Source: Theocolax elegans (Eukaryota > Arthropoda > Insecta > Hymenoptera > Cerocephalidae). Taken from it: 64,000 bases of DNA. The stretch lies in the NCBI GenBank assembly GCA_026168455.1, contig CM047431.1:23935365-23999364 (forward strand), given 5' to 3'. Positions 52,511-63,790 of the stretch are shown here, piece after piece. The notes beneath the pieces are model-generated. The model was not told where the DNA came from and did not search any database. It saw nothing but the letters and a program-made list of their open reading frames with translations. Positions within the stretch are counted from its first letter, which is position 1. Each line of letters opens with the position of its first letter. Position numbers and translations under genes: made by a program.

Positions 52511-52980
52511 GCCAAGTTATTACTTGCCAATAGCCACTTTTACGAAACTGATTCGACATCTAACAATAATTTCAATAAAAATTACTTCCACTTTGATCGC
52601 TTATAGCTCGAAAACGAATATTGAAACGAACTCAAACCCAGAACTAATAGATAGATAATTCGAGTAGACATGGTTTGAAGAAAAAGAAGCTTAAATTGCT
52701 CAATTTAGAGCAAAATGATGAAGAAAATAAGAAATTAAAGAAATTTTAACCAAAACTTAATATCAAAAATTTATTTTTTCTTTTTGCCTAAAATTCTTCA
52801 ATTTCTCATTTTCATCATAACTTTGCTTCAAATTAAGCAATTTAGGCTTCTTCTTTTTGAAATCATATCTACTTCAACTCAACTATCTTTTAGTTCTGAG
52901 TTTAAGTTCCTATCAATATTCGATTTTAAGTTATAAGCGATCAAACTGGAAGTAATTTTCATTCAAATAATAACTTGGCC
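52511..52980. mobile_element. foldback (inverted-repeat) element, copy 2
   Basis: The left arm (52511-52751, starting GCCAAGTTATTA) pairs with the right arm (52786-52980, ending TAATAACTTGGCC). The loop is about 34 bp. The left arm carries an extra ~35 bp after the first 13 bases. The inner arm includes ATTACTTCCACTTTGATCGC and its near complement. No coding capacity, so it is nonautonomous. The right arm is related to 49643-49750. Confidence 0.78.
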
Positions 52981-53329
52981 TACTTCGTATTTTTATTTTA
53001 CAAAAGACATGCCAAGGTTAAGATAAAATCCGTTTCCCGGAGGTCAAGTACTTCCCTTGTTAGCATATTCAAGATTCCGACGAAATATTTTGACTAATAT
53101 ACCCCTTTTCCGTAGATCCTTTCTGTAAGTTTTCTAGCTACCTCCCAATATTGCATTAGAAAACATCATGTTTTATTATATAGCTCTTATTTGGGTCACC
53201 ATAAATTATAGAAGAGATAATGATCGTAAAAGGTTCTTTATTATTTGGTGCAATATCTTTTATCTGGTATACAGACCTACAGACCATATTGGAAATTATG
53301 TGGAATCATATAATGTATTCAGTAAAACT
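52981..53329. other. spacer, no gene recognised
   Basis: AT-rich. A stretch near 53015-53065 (ATCCGTTTCCCGGAGGTCAA) resembles 49870-49905 (ATCCGTTTTCCAGAGGGTG), so the foldback family may extend this far. An open frame from 53220 runs into the direct repeat and shows no protein-like features. Confidence 0.5.
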
Positions 53330-53333
53330 TAGA

Positions 53334-53919
53334 AAGGACGAAACGCCTTTAATTTTTGTTTTAATTTTTGAAAAAGGCCGTTACTCTGGAGAATTCCACC
53401 AACCATAATGGACAAAGGGTATAATGGGCCTGCTTTATTCGAAAAATGAAGCATTTAGTTCGTAAAATACCGATAATTATACATAAATTATCACCGAGCG
53501 TTTAAAATCATTATGCTTTAATTAACCTGCGGCTCGGTCTAATACGTCGCACTCTGGCTGCTGGTTTATCATACCGCTAGATGGCGACGACTTTACTCGT
53601 TGGAAGGATGTCGTCCTCCTCTATGTATATAGTCGCATAACAGCTTGCTGGCGTAGCAGTTCATCTAGCGACAGGCGTCTAAGGTATGATTTCCAGTTCC
53701 TTACTGAGGACTCCAAACTGGGCATCAAGGACAAAACGCCTTTAATTTTTGTTTTAATTTATGAAAAAGGCCGTTACTCTGGAAAATTCCACCAACCGTA
53801 GAGAACAAAGTGTATAGTGGGCCTGCTTAATCGAAAGATAAAGCGTTTAGTTTGGAAAGCCCGATTATTATATATAAATTATCACCAAACGTTCAAATTC
53901 ATTTTGTTTTAATAAATGT
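53334..53919. repeat. 190-bp direct repeat pair with 205-bp core
   Basis: 53334-53523 and 53728-53919 are about 85% alike. Both start GGAC-AAACGCCTTTAATTTT and contain GAAAAAGGCCGTTACTCTGG and AAATTATCACC. The core (53524-53727) is GC-richer and contains CTAGATGGCGACGAC. This LTR-core-LTR-like layout could be a TRIM-type element or a simple duplication. TG...CA ends are not clear. Confidence 0.6.
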
Positions 53920-53957
53920 ATATATATGTATATTATATTATATTATATATATATATA
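53919..53957. repeat. TA-rich microsatellite
   Basis: Run of TATATATA, TATTATATTA and similar, immediately after the second direct repeat. Confidence 0.85.
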
Positions 53958-54100
53958 GAACGAAGTGTTCTTGAATTTACGAACAATGGGGGGGATTCGT
54001 AGAGACATCTCTGTCCCTGTGGGTGAATTTTTAAAATATGACCTCAGATTCTTATTTCGATTATTATTTAGTAATCTTTGTTATAAAATAACATACGTAA

Positions 54101-57100
54101 ATTCCCACAATATCCAGGAAATTCAGTAATTAGTGGAATTATCACGGAATACCTCAGAAATTCCCGAAATATCTAAGAAATCCCGTAATTTTTGGTGTTG
54201 TCCCAAAACAACCCAGAATTTCCCGAATTATCCAGGAAATCCCGTAATTTTCTGTGTTTTCTCAGCATACCTCAGAAATTCCCGTAATATCCAAGAAATC
54301 CCGTAATTAGTGGAGTTATCACGGAATACCTCAGAATTTACCGAATTATCCAAGAAATCCCATAATTTTTGGTGTTGTCCCAAAACAACTCAGAATTTCC
54401 CGAATTATGCAGGAAATCCAGTAATTAATGGAGTCATCCGGTAATAACTCAGAAATTTCCGAAATATCATGGAAATCCAGCAATTAGTCAAGTTATCCCG
54501 GAATACCTCAGATTTTCTTGAATAATCCAAGAAATCCCGCAATAAGTGCAGTAATCAGGAAAACGTCAGATATGCCCAAATAATCCAAGAAATCCCGCAA
54601 TTAGTGGAGTAATCAGGAAGACCTCAGATATGCCCGAATAATCCAAGAAATCCCGCAATTAGTGGAGTAATAAGGAAGACCTCAGATATGTCCGAAAAAT
54701 CCAAGAAATCCCATAATTAGTGTAATTATTCCGGAATAGCTAAAATTCCCAAAATATCCTGGAACTTGAGTAATTAGTGGACTTATCACGGAATACCTCA
54801 GAAATTCATAATTATATAATAATTTTTGATGTTGTCCAAATATAACTCAGAATTTCCCGAATTATCCAGCAAGTCCCGTAATTTGTAGAGTTATTCTGTA
54901 ATACCACAGAAATTCAAGTAATATCCAAGAAATACCATAATTATTGGTGTTGTCATAAAATTACTCAGTATTTCCCGAATTATCCAGCAAGTCCCGTAAT
55001 TTGTAGAGTTATTCTGTAATACCACAGAAATTCAAGTAATAACCAAGAAATCCCATAATTTTTGGTGTTGTCCCAAAACAACTCAGAATTTCCCGAATTA
55101 TGCAGGAAATCCAGTAATTTATGGAGTCATCCGGTAATAACTCAGAAATTTCCGAAATATCATGGAAATCCAGCAATTAGTCAAGTTATCCCGGAATATC
55201 TCAGATGTTCCTGAATAATCCAAGATATCGCGTAATTAGTGTAGTTATCCCGGAATACCTCAGATTTTCTCGAATATCCAAGAAATCCCGCAATAAGTGC
55301 AGTAATCAGGAAAACCTCCGATATGCCAAATAATCCAAGAAATCCGCAATTAGTGGAGTAATCAGGAAGACCTCAGATATGCCCGAATAATCCAAGAAAT
55401 CCCGCAATTAGTGGAGTAATTAGGAAGACCTCAGATATGCCCGAATAATCCAAGAAATCCCATAATTAGTGTAATTATTCCGGAATAGCTAAAATTCCCA
55501 AAATAGCCTGGAACTTGCGTAATTATTGGACTTATCACGGATACCTCAGAAATTCATAATTATATAATAATTTTGATGTTGTCCAAAGATAACGCAGGAA
55601 TTAATCCAGCAATTCCCGGATTTGTAGAGTTATCTGTAATACCACAGAAATTCAAGTAATAACCAGAATCCCATAATTTTTTGGTGTTGTCCCAAAACAA
55701 CTCAGAATTTCCCGATTATGCAGGAAAATCCAGTAATTAATGGAGTCATCCGGTAATAAACTCAGAAATTTCCGAAATATCATGGAAAACCACAATTAGT
55801 CCAAGTTATCCCGGAATATCTCAGATGTTCCTGAATAATCCAAGATATCGCGTAATAGTGTATTATCCCGGAATACCTCAGATTTTCTCGAATAATCCAA
55901 GTAATCCCGCAATAAGTGCAGTACTCAGGAAAACCTCCGATTATGCCCAAATAATCCAAGAAATCCCGCAATTAGTGGAGTAATCAGGAAGACCTCAGAT
56001 ATGCCCGAATAATCCAAGAAATCCCGCAATTAGTGGAGTAATTAGGAAGACCTCAGATATGCCCGAATAATCCAAGAAATCCCATAATTAGTGTAATTAT
56101 TCCGGAATAGCTAAAATTCCCAAAATATCCTGGAACTTGCGTAATTAGTGGACTTATCACGGAATACCTCAGAAATTCATAATTATATAATTTTTGATGT
56201 TGTCCAAATATAACTCAGAATTTCCCGAATTATCCAGCAAGTCCCGTAATTTGTAGAGTTATTCTGTAATACCACAGAAATTCAAGTAATAACCAAGAAA
56301 TCCCATAATTTTTGGTGTTGTCCCAAAACAACTCAGAATTTCCCGAATTATGCAGGAAATCCAGTAATTAATGGAGTCATCCGGTAATAACTCAGAAATT
56401 TCCGAAATATCATGGAAAACCAGCAATTAGTCAAGTTATCCCGGAATATCTCAGATGTTCCTGAATAATCCAAGATATCGCGTAATTAGTGTAGTTATCC
56501 CGGAATACCTCAGATTTTCTCGAATAATCCAAGTAATCCCGCAATAAGTGCAGTACTCAGGAAAACCTCCGATATGCCCAAATAATCCAAGAAATCCCGC
56601 AATTAGTGGAGTAATCAGGAAGACCTCAGATATGCCCGAATAATCCAAGAAATCCCGCAATTAGTGGAGTAATTAGGAAGACCTCAGATATGCCCGAATA
56701 ATCCAAGAAATCCACAATTAGTGTAATTATTTCGGAATAGCTAAAATTCCCAAAATATCCTGGAACTTGCGTAATTAGTGGACTTATCACGGAATACCTC
56801 AGAAATTCATAATTATATAATAATTTTTGATGTTGTCCAAATATAACTCAGAATTTCCCGAATTATCCAGCAAGTCCCGTAATTTGTAGAGTTATTCTGT
56901 AATACCACAGAAATTCAAGTAATATCCAAGAAATACCATAATTATTGGTGTTGTCATAAAATTACTCAGTATTTCCGAATTATCCAGCAAGTCCGTAATT
57001 TGTAGAGTTATTCTGTAATACCACAGAAATTCAAGTAATAACCAAGAAATCCCATAATTTTTGGTGTTGTCCCAAAACAACTCAGAATTTCCCGAATTAT

Positions 57101-58748
57101 GCAGGAAATCCAGTAATTTATGGAGTCATCCGGTAATAACTCAGAAATTTCCGAAATATCATGGAAATCCAGCAATTAGTCAAGTTATCCCGGAATATCT
57201 CAGATGTTCCTGAATAATCCAAGATATCGCGTAATTAGTGTAGTTATCCCGGAATACCTCAGATTTTCTCGAATAATCCAAGAAATCCCGCAATAAGTGC
57301 AGTAATCAGGAAAACCTCCGATATGCCCAAATAATCCAAGAAATCCCGCAATTAGTGGAGTAATCAGGAAGACCTCAGATATGCCCGAATAATCCAAGAA
57401 ATCCCGCAATTAGTGGAGTAATTAGGAAGACCTCAGATATGCCCGAATAATCCAAGAAATCCCATAATTAGTGTAATTATTCCGGAATAGCTAAAATTCC
57501 CAAAATATCCTGGAACTTGCGTAATTAGTGGACTTATCACGGAATACCTCAGAAATTCATAATTATATAATAATTTTTGATGTTGTCCAAATATAACTCA
57601 GAATTTCCCGAATTATCCAGCAAGTCCCGTAATTTGTAGAGTTATTCTGTAATACCACAGAAATTCAAGTAATAACCAAGAAATCCCATAATTTTTGGTG
57701 TTGTCCCAAAACAACTCAGAATTTCCCGAATTATGCAGGAAATCCAGTAATTAATGGAGTCATCCGGTAATAACTCAGAAATTTCCGAAATATCATGGAA
57801 AACCAGCAATTAGTCAAGTTATCCCGGAATATCTCAGATGTTCCTGAATAATCCAAGATATCGCGTAATTAGTGTAGTTATCCCGGAATACCTCAGATTT
57901 TCTCGAATAATCCAAGTAATCCCGCAATAAGTGCAGTACTCAGGAAAACCTCCGATATGCCCAAATAATCCAAGAAATCCCGCAATTAGTGGAGTAATCA
58001 GGAAGACCTCAGATATGCCCGAATAATCCAAGAAATCCCGCAATTAGTGGAGTAATTAGGAAGACCTCAGATATGCCCGAATAATCCAAGAAATCCCACA
58101 ATTAGTGTAATTATTTCGGAATAGCTAAAATTCCCAAAATATCCTGGAACTTGCGTAATTAGTGGACTTATCACGGAATACCTCAGAAATTCATAATTAT
58201 ATAATAATTTTTGATGTTGTCCAAATATAACTCAGAATTTCCCGAATTATCCAGCAAGTCCCGTAATTTGTAGAGTTATTCTGTAATACTACAGAAATTC
58301 AAGTAATATCCAAGAAATACCATAATTATTGGTGTTGTCATAAAATTACTCAGTATTTCCCGAGTTATCCAGCTTATCCCGTGATTCGTGGAGTTATCCC
58401 GGAAAACAACATAGATTCATGTAATATCCAAGATATCCCATATAATTTTGGTGTTGTGCCAAAATAATTCAGAATTTTTCGAAACATCCAAGAAATCCCT
58501 TAATTAGTGTAATTATTCCGGAAAAGCTCAGAAATTCCCGAAATATCCTGGAAATCCCGTAATTAGTGGAGTTATTCCGGAATACCTCAGAAATTCGTAA
58601 TTATATAGTAATTTATGGTGTTGTCCAAAAATAACTCAGAATTTCCCGAATTATCCAGCAAATCCCGTAATTTGTGGAGTTATCCTAGAATACCACAGAA
58701 ATTCACGTAATATCCAAGAAATCCCGTAATTTTTGGTGTTGTCCCAAG
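54101..58748. repeat. 59-bp satellite, subfamily B
   Basis: Monomers such as ATATCCAAGAAATCCCGTAA, then TTAGTGGAGTTATCCCGG, then AATACCTCAGAAATTCCCGAA total 59 bp. They align with subfamily A over the full length (GTAATTAGTGGAGTTATC for GAAATTGGTGGAGATATC). Subfamily B also contains TTTTTGGTGTTGTCCCAAAA and CAGGAAGACCTCAGATATGC variants absent from A. Same origin, long separate evolution. Confidence 0.93.
55080..58090. repeat. 0.63-0.75 kb higher-order repeat in subfamily B
   Basis: The block containing CAAGATATCGCGTAATTAGTG and CAGGAAAACCTCCGATATGC recurs near 55835, 56470, 57220 and 57855 (spacings about 671, 749 and 634). The 749-bp form has one extra monomer pair with ATTATTGGTGTTGTCATAAA. 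The first unit (55.26-55.95 kb) has many one-base indels. Confidence 0.82.
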
Positions 58749-58889
58749 TTGGACGACGTGATCTGATTTAATAATGATTGATTTTGCGCCCCGTACATAA
58801 GTGTCTAATTTATTATGAGACCAAACTATAGCTAACATCTCTTTTTCTTTTGCTCTTCATTATTTTCATTTAATTGGGACAAGATTCCC
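58749..58889 (-). pseudogene. Ty3/gypsy RNase H fragment, copy 1
   Basis: On the minus strand, codons from 58853 down to 58752 read AKEKEMLAIVWSHNKLDTYV, followed by a segment ending IIIKSDHVV. This matches the retroviral-type RNase H region of Ty3/gypsy Pol (usual form EKELLAIVW...TDH), with catalytic E in KEM and D in SDH. Four C's at 58789-58792 keep the frame. Upstream codons (ILSQLNENNEEQ) are in another frame, so at least one shift is present. Its edges are TTGTCCCAA (58739-58747) and TTGGGACAA (58874-58882), which are inverted copies. Confidence 0.82.
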
Positions 58890-59595
58890 ATGATCATAAA
58901 ATTACTCAGTATTTCCCGACTCATCCAGCAAATCCCGTAATTTGTGGAGTGATCCCGGAAAACAACTGAGATTCACGTAATAGCCAAGATATCCCGTTAT
59001 ATATGTTGTTGTCCCAAAATAACACAGAATTTGCCGAAACAACCAAGACATCGCGTAATTATAAGAGTCATCCCGAAATACCTCAGAAATTTCCGAAATA
59101 TCCTGAAAATCCAGCCATTAGTAGAGTTATCCCGGAATACCACAGAAATTCACGTAATATCCAAGAAAACCCGTAATATTTGTGTTGTCCCAAAATAACT
59201 CAGAATTTTCCGAAATATCCAAGAATCCCGCAATTAGTCTAATTATTCCGGATAAGCTCTGAAATTCCCGAAACTTCAAGAAATCCCGTAATTAATGCAG
59301 TCATGCGGAAATACCTCAGAAATTCCCGAATAATCCAAGAAATCCCTTAATTAGTGTAATTATTCCGGAAAAGCTCAGAAATTCCCGAAATATCCTGGAA
59401 ATCCCGTAATTAGTGGAGTTATTCCGGAATACCTCAGAAATTCATAATTATATAGTAATTTATGGTGTTGTCCAAAAATAACTCAGAATTTCCCGAATTA
59501 TCCAGCAAATCCCGTAATTTGTGGAGTTATCCTAGAATACCACAGAAATTCACGTAATATCCAAGAAATCCCGTAATTTTTGGTGTTGTCCCAAA

Positions 59596-59735
59596 TTGGA
59601 CGACGTGATCTGATTTAATAATGATTGATTTTGCGCCCGTACATAAGTATCTAATTTATTATGAGACCAAACTATAGCTAACATCTCTTTTTCTTTTGCT
59701 CTTCATTATTTTCATTTAATTGGGACAAGATTCCC
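59596..59735 (-). pseudogene. Ty3/gypsy RNase H fragment, copy 2
   Basis: Same block as 58749-58889, but with three C's instead of four in the GCGCCC run, GTATC for GTGTC and CCAAATTGG at the left joint. The lost C breaks the frame after the DTYV codons. Confidence 0.8.
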
Positions 59736-60441
59736 ATGATCATAAAATTACTCAGTATTTCCCGACTCATCCAGCAAATCCCGTAATTTGTGGAGTGATC
59801 CCGGAAAACAACTGAGATTCACGTAATAGCCAAGATATCCCGTTATTTATGTTGTTGTCCCAAAATAACACAGAATTTGCCGAAACAACCAAGACATCGC
59901 GTAATTATAAGAGTCATCCCGAAATACCTCAGAAATTTCCGAAATATCCTGAAAATCCAGCCATTAGTAGAGTTATCCCGGAATACCACAGAAATTCACG
60001 TAATATCCAAGAAAACCCGTAATATTTGTGTTGTCCCAAAATAACTCAGAATTTTCCGAAATATCCAAGAATCCCGCAATTAGTGTAATTATTCCGGATA
60101 AGCTCTGAAATTCCCGAAACTTCAAGAAATCCCGTAATTAATGCAGTCATGCGGAAATACCTCAGAAATTCCCGAATAATCCAAGAAATCCCTTAATTAG
60201 TGTAATTATTCCGGAAAAGCTCAGAAATTCCCGAAATATCCTGGAAATCCCGTAATTAGTGGAGTTATTCCGGAATACCTCAGAAATTCATAATTATATA
60301 GTAATTTATGGTGTTGTCCAAAAATAACTCAGAATTTCCCGAATTATCCAGCAAATCCCGTAATTTGTGGAGTTATCCTAGAATACCACAGAAATTCACG
60401 TAATATCCAAGAAATCCCGTAATTTTTGGTGTTGTCCCAAA

Positions 60442-60581
60442 TTGGACGACGTGATCTGATTTAATAATGATTGATTTTGCGCCCGTACATAAGTATCTAA
60501 TTTATTATGAGACCAAACTATAGCTAACATCTCTTTTTCTTTTGCTCTTCATTATTTTCATTTAATTGGGACAAGATTCCC
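60442..60581 (-). pseudogene. Ty3/gypsy RNase H fragment, copy 3
   Basis: Carries the same three markers as copy 2 (three C's, GTATC, CCAAATTGG), so it was made by duplication of the 847-bp unit. Confidence 0.8.
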
Positions 60582-61692
60582 ATGATCATAAAATTACTCA
60601 GTATTTCCCGACTCATCCAGCAAATCCCGTAATTTGTGGAGTGATCCCGGAAAACAACTGAGATTCACGTAATAGCCAAGATATCCCGTTATTTATGTTG
60701 TTGTCCCAAAATAACACAGAATTTGCCGAAACAACCAAGACATCGCGTAATTATTAGAGTCATCCCGAAATACCTCAGTAATTTCCGAAATATCCTGAAA
60801 ATCCAGCCATTAGTAGAGTTATCCCGGAATACCACAGAAATTCACGTAATATCCAAGAAAACCCGTAATATTTGTGTTGTCCCAAAATAACTCAGAATTT
60901 TCCGACATATCCAAGAATCCCGCGATTAGTGTAATTATTCCGGATAAGCTCTGAAATTCCCGAAACTTCCAAGAAATCCCGTAATTAATGCAGTCATGCG
61001 GAAATACCTCAGAAATTCCCGAATAATCCAAGAAATCCCGCAATTAGTGTAATTATTCCAGAATAGCTCAGAAATTCCCGAAATATCCTGGAAATTCCGT
61101 AATTAGTGGACTTATCACGGAATACCTCAGAAATTCATAATTATATAATAATTTTTGGTGTTGTCCAAATATAACTCAGAATTTCCCGAATTATCCAGCA
61201 AGTCCCGTAATTTGTAGAGTTATTCTGTAATACCACAGAAATTCAAGTAATATCCAAGAAATACCATAATTATTGGTGTTGTCATAAAATTACTCAGTAT
61301 TTCCCGAGTTATCCAGCTTATCCCGTGATTCGTGGAGTTATCCCGGAAAACAACATAGATTCATGTAATATCCAAGATATCCCATATAATTTTGGTGTTG
61401 TGCCAAAATAATTCAGAATTTTTCGAAACATCCAAGAAATCCCTTAATTAGTGTAATTATTCCGGAAAAGCTCAGAAATTCCCGAAATATCCTGGAAATC
61501 CCGTAATTAGTGGAGTTATTCCGGAATACCTCAGAAATTTATAATTATATAGTAATTTATGGTGTTGTCCAAAAATAACTCAGAATTTCCCGAATTATCC
61601 AGCAAATCCCGTAATTTGTGGAGTTATCCTAGAATACCACAGAAATTCACGTAATATCCAAGAAATCCCGTAATTTTTGGTGTTGTCCCAAG

Positions 61693-61833
61693 TTGGACGA
61701 CGTGATCTGATATAATAATGATTGATTTTGCGCCCCGTACATAAGTGTCTAATTTATTATGAGACCAAACTATAGCTAACATCTCTTTTTCTTTTGCTCT
61801 TCATTATTTTCATTTAATTGGGACAAGATTCCC
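61693..61833 (-). pseudogene. Ty3/gypsy RNase H fragment, copy 4
   Basis: Has the copy-1 markers (four C's, GTGTC, CCAAGTTGG) plus a private TGATATAATAATG change. It keeps the EKEMLAIVW to SDH frame open on the minus strand. Confidence 0.8.
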
Positions 61834-62539
61834 ATGATCATAAAATTACTCAGTATTTCCCGACTCATCCAGCAAATCCCGTAATTTGTGGAGTGATCCC
61901 GGAAAACAACTGAGATTCACGTAATAGCCAAGATATCCCGTTATATATGTTGTTGTCCCAAAATAACACAGAATTTGCCGAAACAACCAAGACATCGCGT
62001 AATTATAAGAGTCATCCCGAAATACCTCAGAAATTTCCGAAATATCCTGAAAATCCAGCCATTAGTAGAGTTATCCCGGAATACCACAGAAACTCACGTA
62101 ATATCCAAGAAAACCCGTAATATTTGTGTTGTCCCAAAATAACTCAGAATTTTCCGAAATATCCAAGAATCCCGCAATTAGTGTAATTATTCCGGATAAG
62201 CTCTGAAATTCCCGAAACTTCAAGAAATCCCGTAATTAATGCAGTCATGCGGAAATACCTCAGAAATTCCCGAATAATCCAAGAAATCCCTTAATTAGTG
62301 TAATTATTCCGGAAAAGCTCAGAAATTCCCGAAATATCCTGGAAATCCCGTAATTAGTGGAGTTATTCCGGAATACCTCAGAAATTCATAATTATATAGT
62401 AATTTATGGTGTTGTCCAAAAACAACTCAGAATTTCCCGAATTATCCAGCAAATCCCGTAATTTGTGGAGTTATCCTAGAATACCACAGAAATTCACGTA
62501 ATATCCAAGAAATCCCGTAATTTTTGGTGTTGTCCCAAA

Positions 62540-62679
62540 TTGGACGACGTGATCTGATTTAATAATGATTGATTTTGCGCCCGTACATAAGTATCTAATT
62601 TATTATGAGACCAAACTATAGCTAACATCTCTTTTTCTTTTGCTCTTCATTATTTTCATTTAATTGGGACAAGATTCCC
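62540..62679 (-). pseudogene. Ty3/gypsy RNase H fragment, copy 5
   Basis: Marker set of copies 2 and 3. It lies 2098 bp after copy 3 and belongs to the same larger unit. Confidence 0.8.
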
Positions 62680-63790
62680 ATGATCATAAAATTACTCAGT
62701 ATTTCCCGACTCATCCAGCAAATCCCGTAATTTGTGGAGTGATCCCGGAAAACAACTGAGATTCACGTAATAGCCAAGATATCCCGTTATTTATGTTGTT
62801 GTCCCAAAATAACACAGAATTTGCCGAAACAACCAAGACATCGCGTAATTATTAGAGTCATCCCGAAATACCTCAGTAATTTCCGAAATATCCTGAAAAT
62901 CCAGCCATTAGTAGAGTTATCCCGGAATACCACAGAAATTCACGTAATATCCAAGAAAACCCGTAATATTTGTGTTGTCCCAAAATAACTCAGAATTTTC
63001 CGACATATCCAAGAATCCCGCGATTAGTGTAATTATTCCGGATAAGCTCTGAAATTCCCGAAACTTCCAAGAAATCCCGTAATTAATGCAGTCATGCGGA
63101 AATACCTCAGAAATTCCCGAATAATCCAAGAAATCCCGCAATTAGTGTAATTATTCCAGAATAGCTCAGAAATTCCCGAAATATCCTGGAAATTCCGTAA
63201 TTAGTGGACTTATCACGGAATACCTCAGAAATTCATAATTATATAATAATTTTTGGTGTTGTCCAAATATAACTCAGAATTTCCCGAATTATCCAGCAAG
63301 TCCCGTAATTTGTAGAGTTATTCTGTAATACCACAGAAATTCAAGTAATATCCAAGAAATACCATAATTATTGGTGTTGTCATAAAATTACTCAGTATTT
63401 CCCGAGTTATCCAGCTTATCCCGTGATTCGTGGAGTTATCCCGGAAAACAACATAGATTCATGTAATATCCAAGATATCCCATATAATTTTGGTGTTGTG
63501 CCAAAATAATTCAGAATTTTTCGAAACATCCAAGAAATCCCTTAATTAGTGTAATTATTCCGGAAAAGCTCAGAAATTCCCGAAATATCCTGGAAATCCC
63601 GTAATTAGTGGAGTTATTCCGGAATACCTCAGAAATTTATAATTATATAGTAATTTATGGTGTTGTCCAAAAATAACTCAGAATTTCCCGAATTATCCAG
63701 CAAATCCCGTAATTTGTGGAGTTATCCTAGAATACCACAGAAATTCACGTAATATCCAAGAAATCCCGTAATTTTTGGTGTTGTCCCAAG

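Larger units (their letters stand above)
58749..63790. repeat. subfamily B higher-order array carrying a gypsy fragment (847 + 1252 bp units)
   Basis: The units are marked by a 140-bp non-satellite block starting TTGGACGACGTGATCTG at 58749, 59596, 60442, 61693, 62540 and 63791. Spacings are 847, 846, 1251, 847 and 1251. The larger periodicity is about 2098 bp (59596 to 61693; 60442 to 62540). The 1.25-kb units contain extra monomers with CCATATAATTTTGGTGTTGT. Sequence identity between units is very high. Confidence 0.9.

Noticed and set aside
53220..53408. Small gene at 53220-53408
   Set aside because: It overlaps the start of the 190-bp direct repeat. It has no conserved features and the frame is not open in the second repeat.
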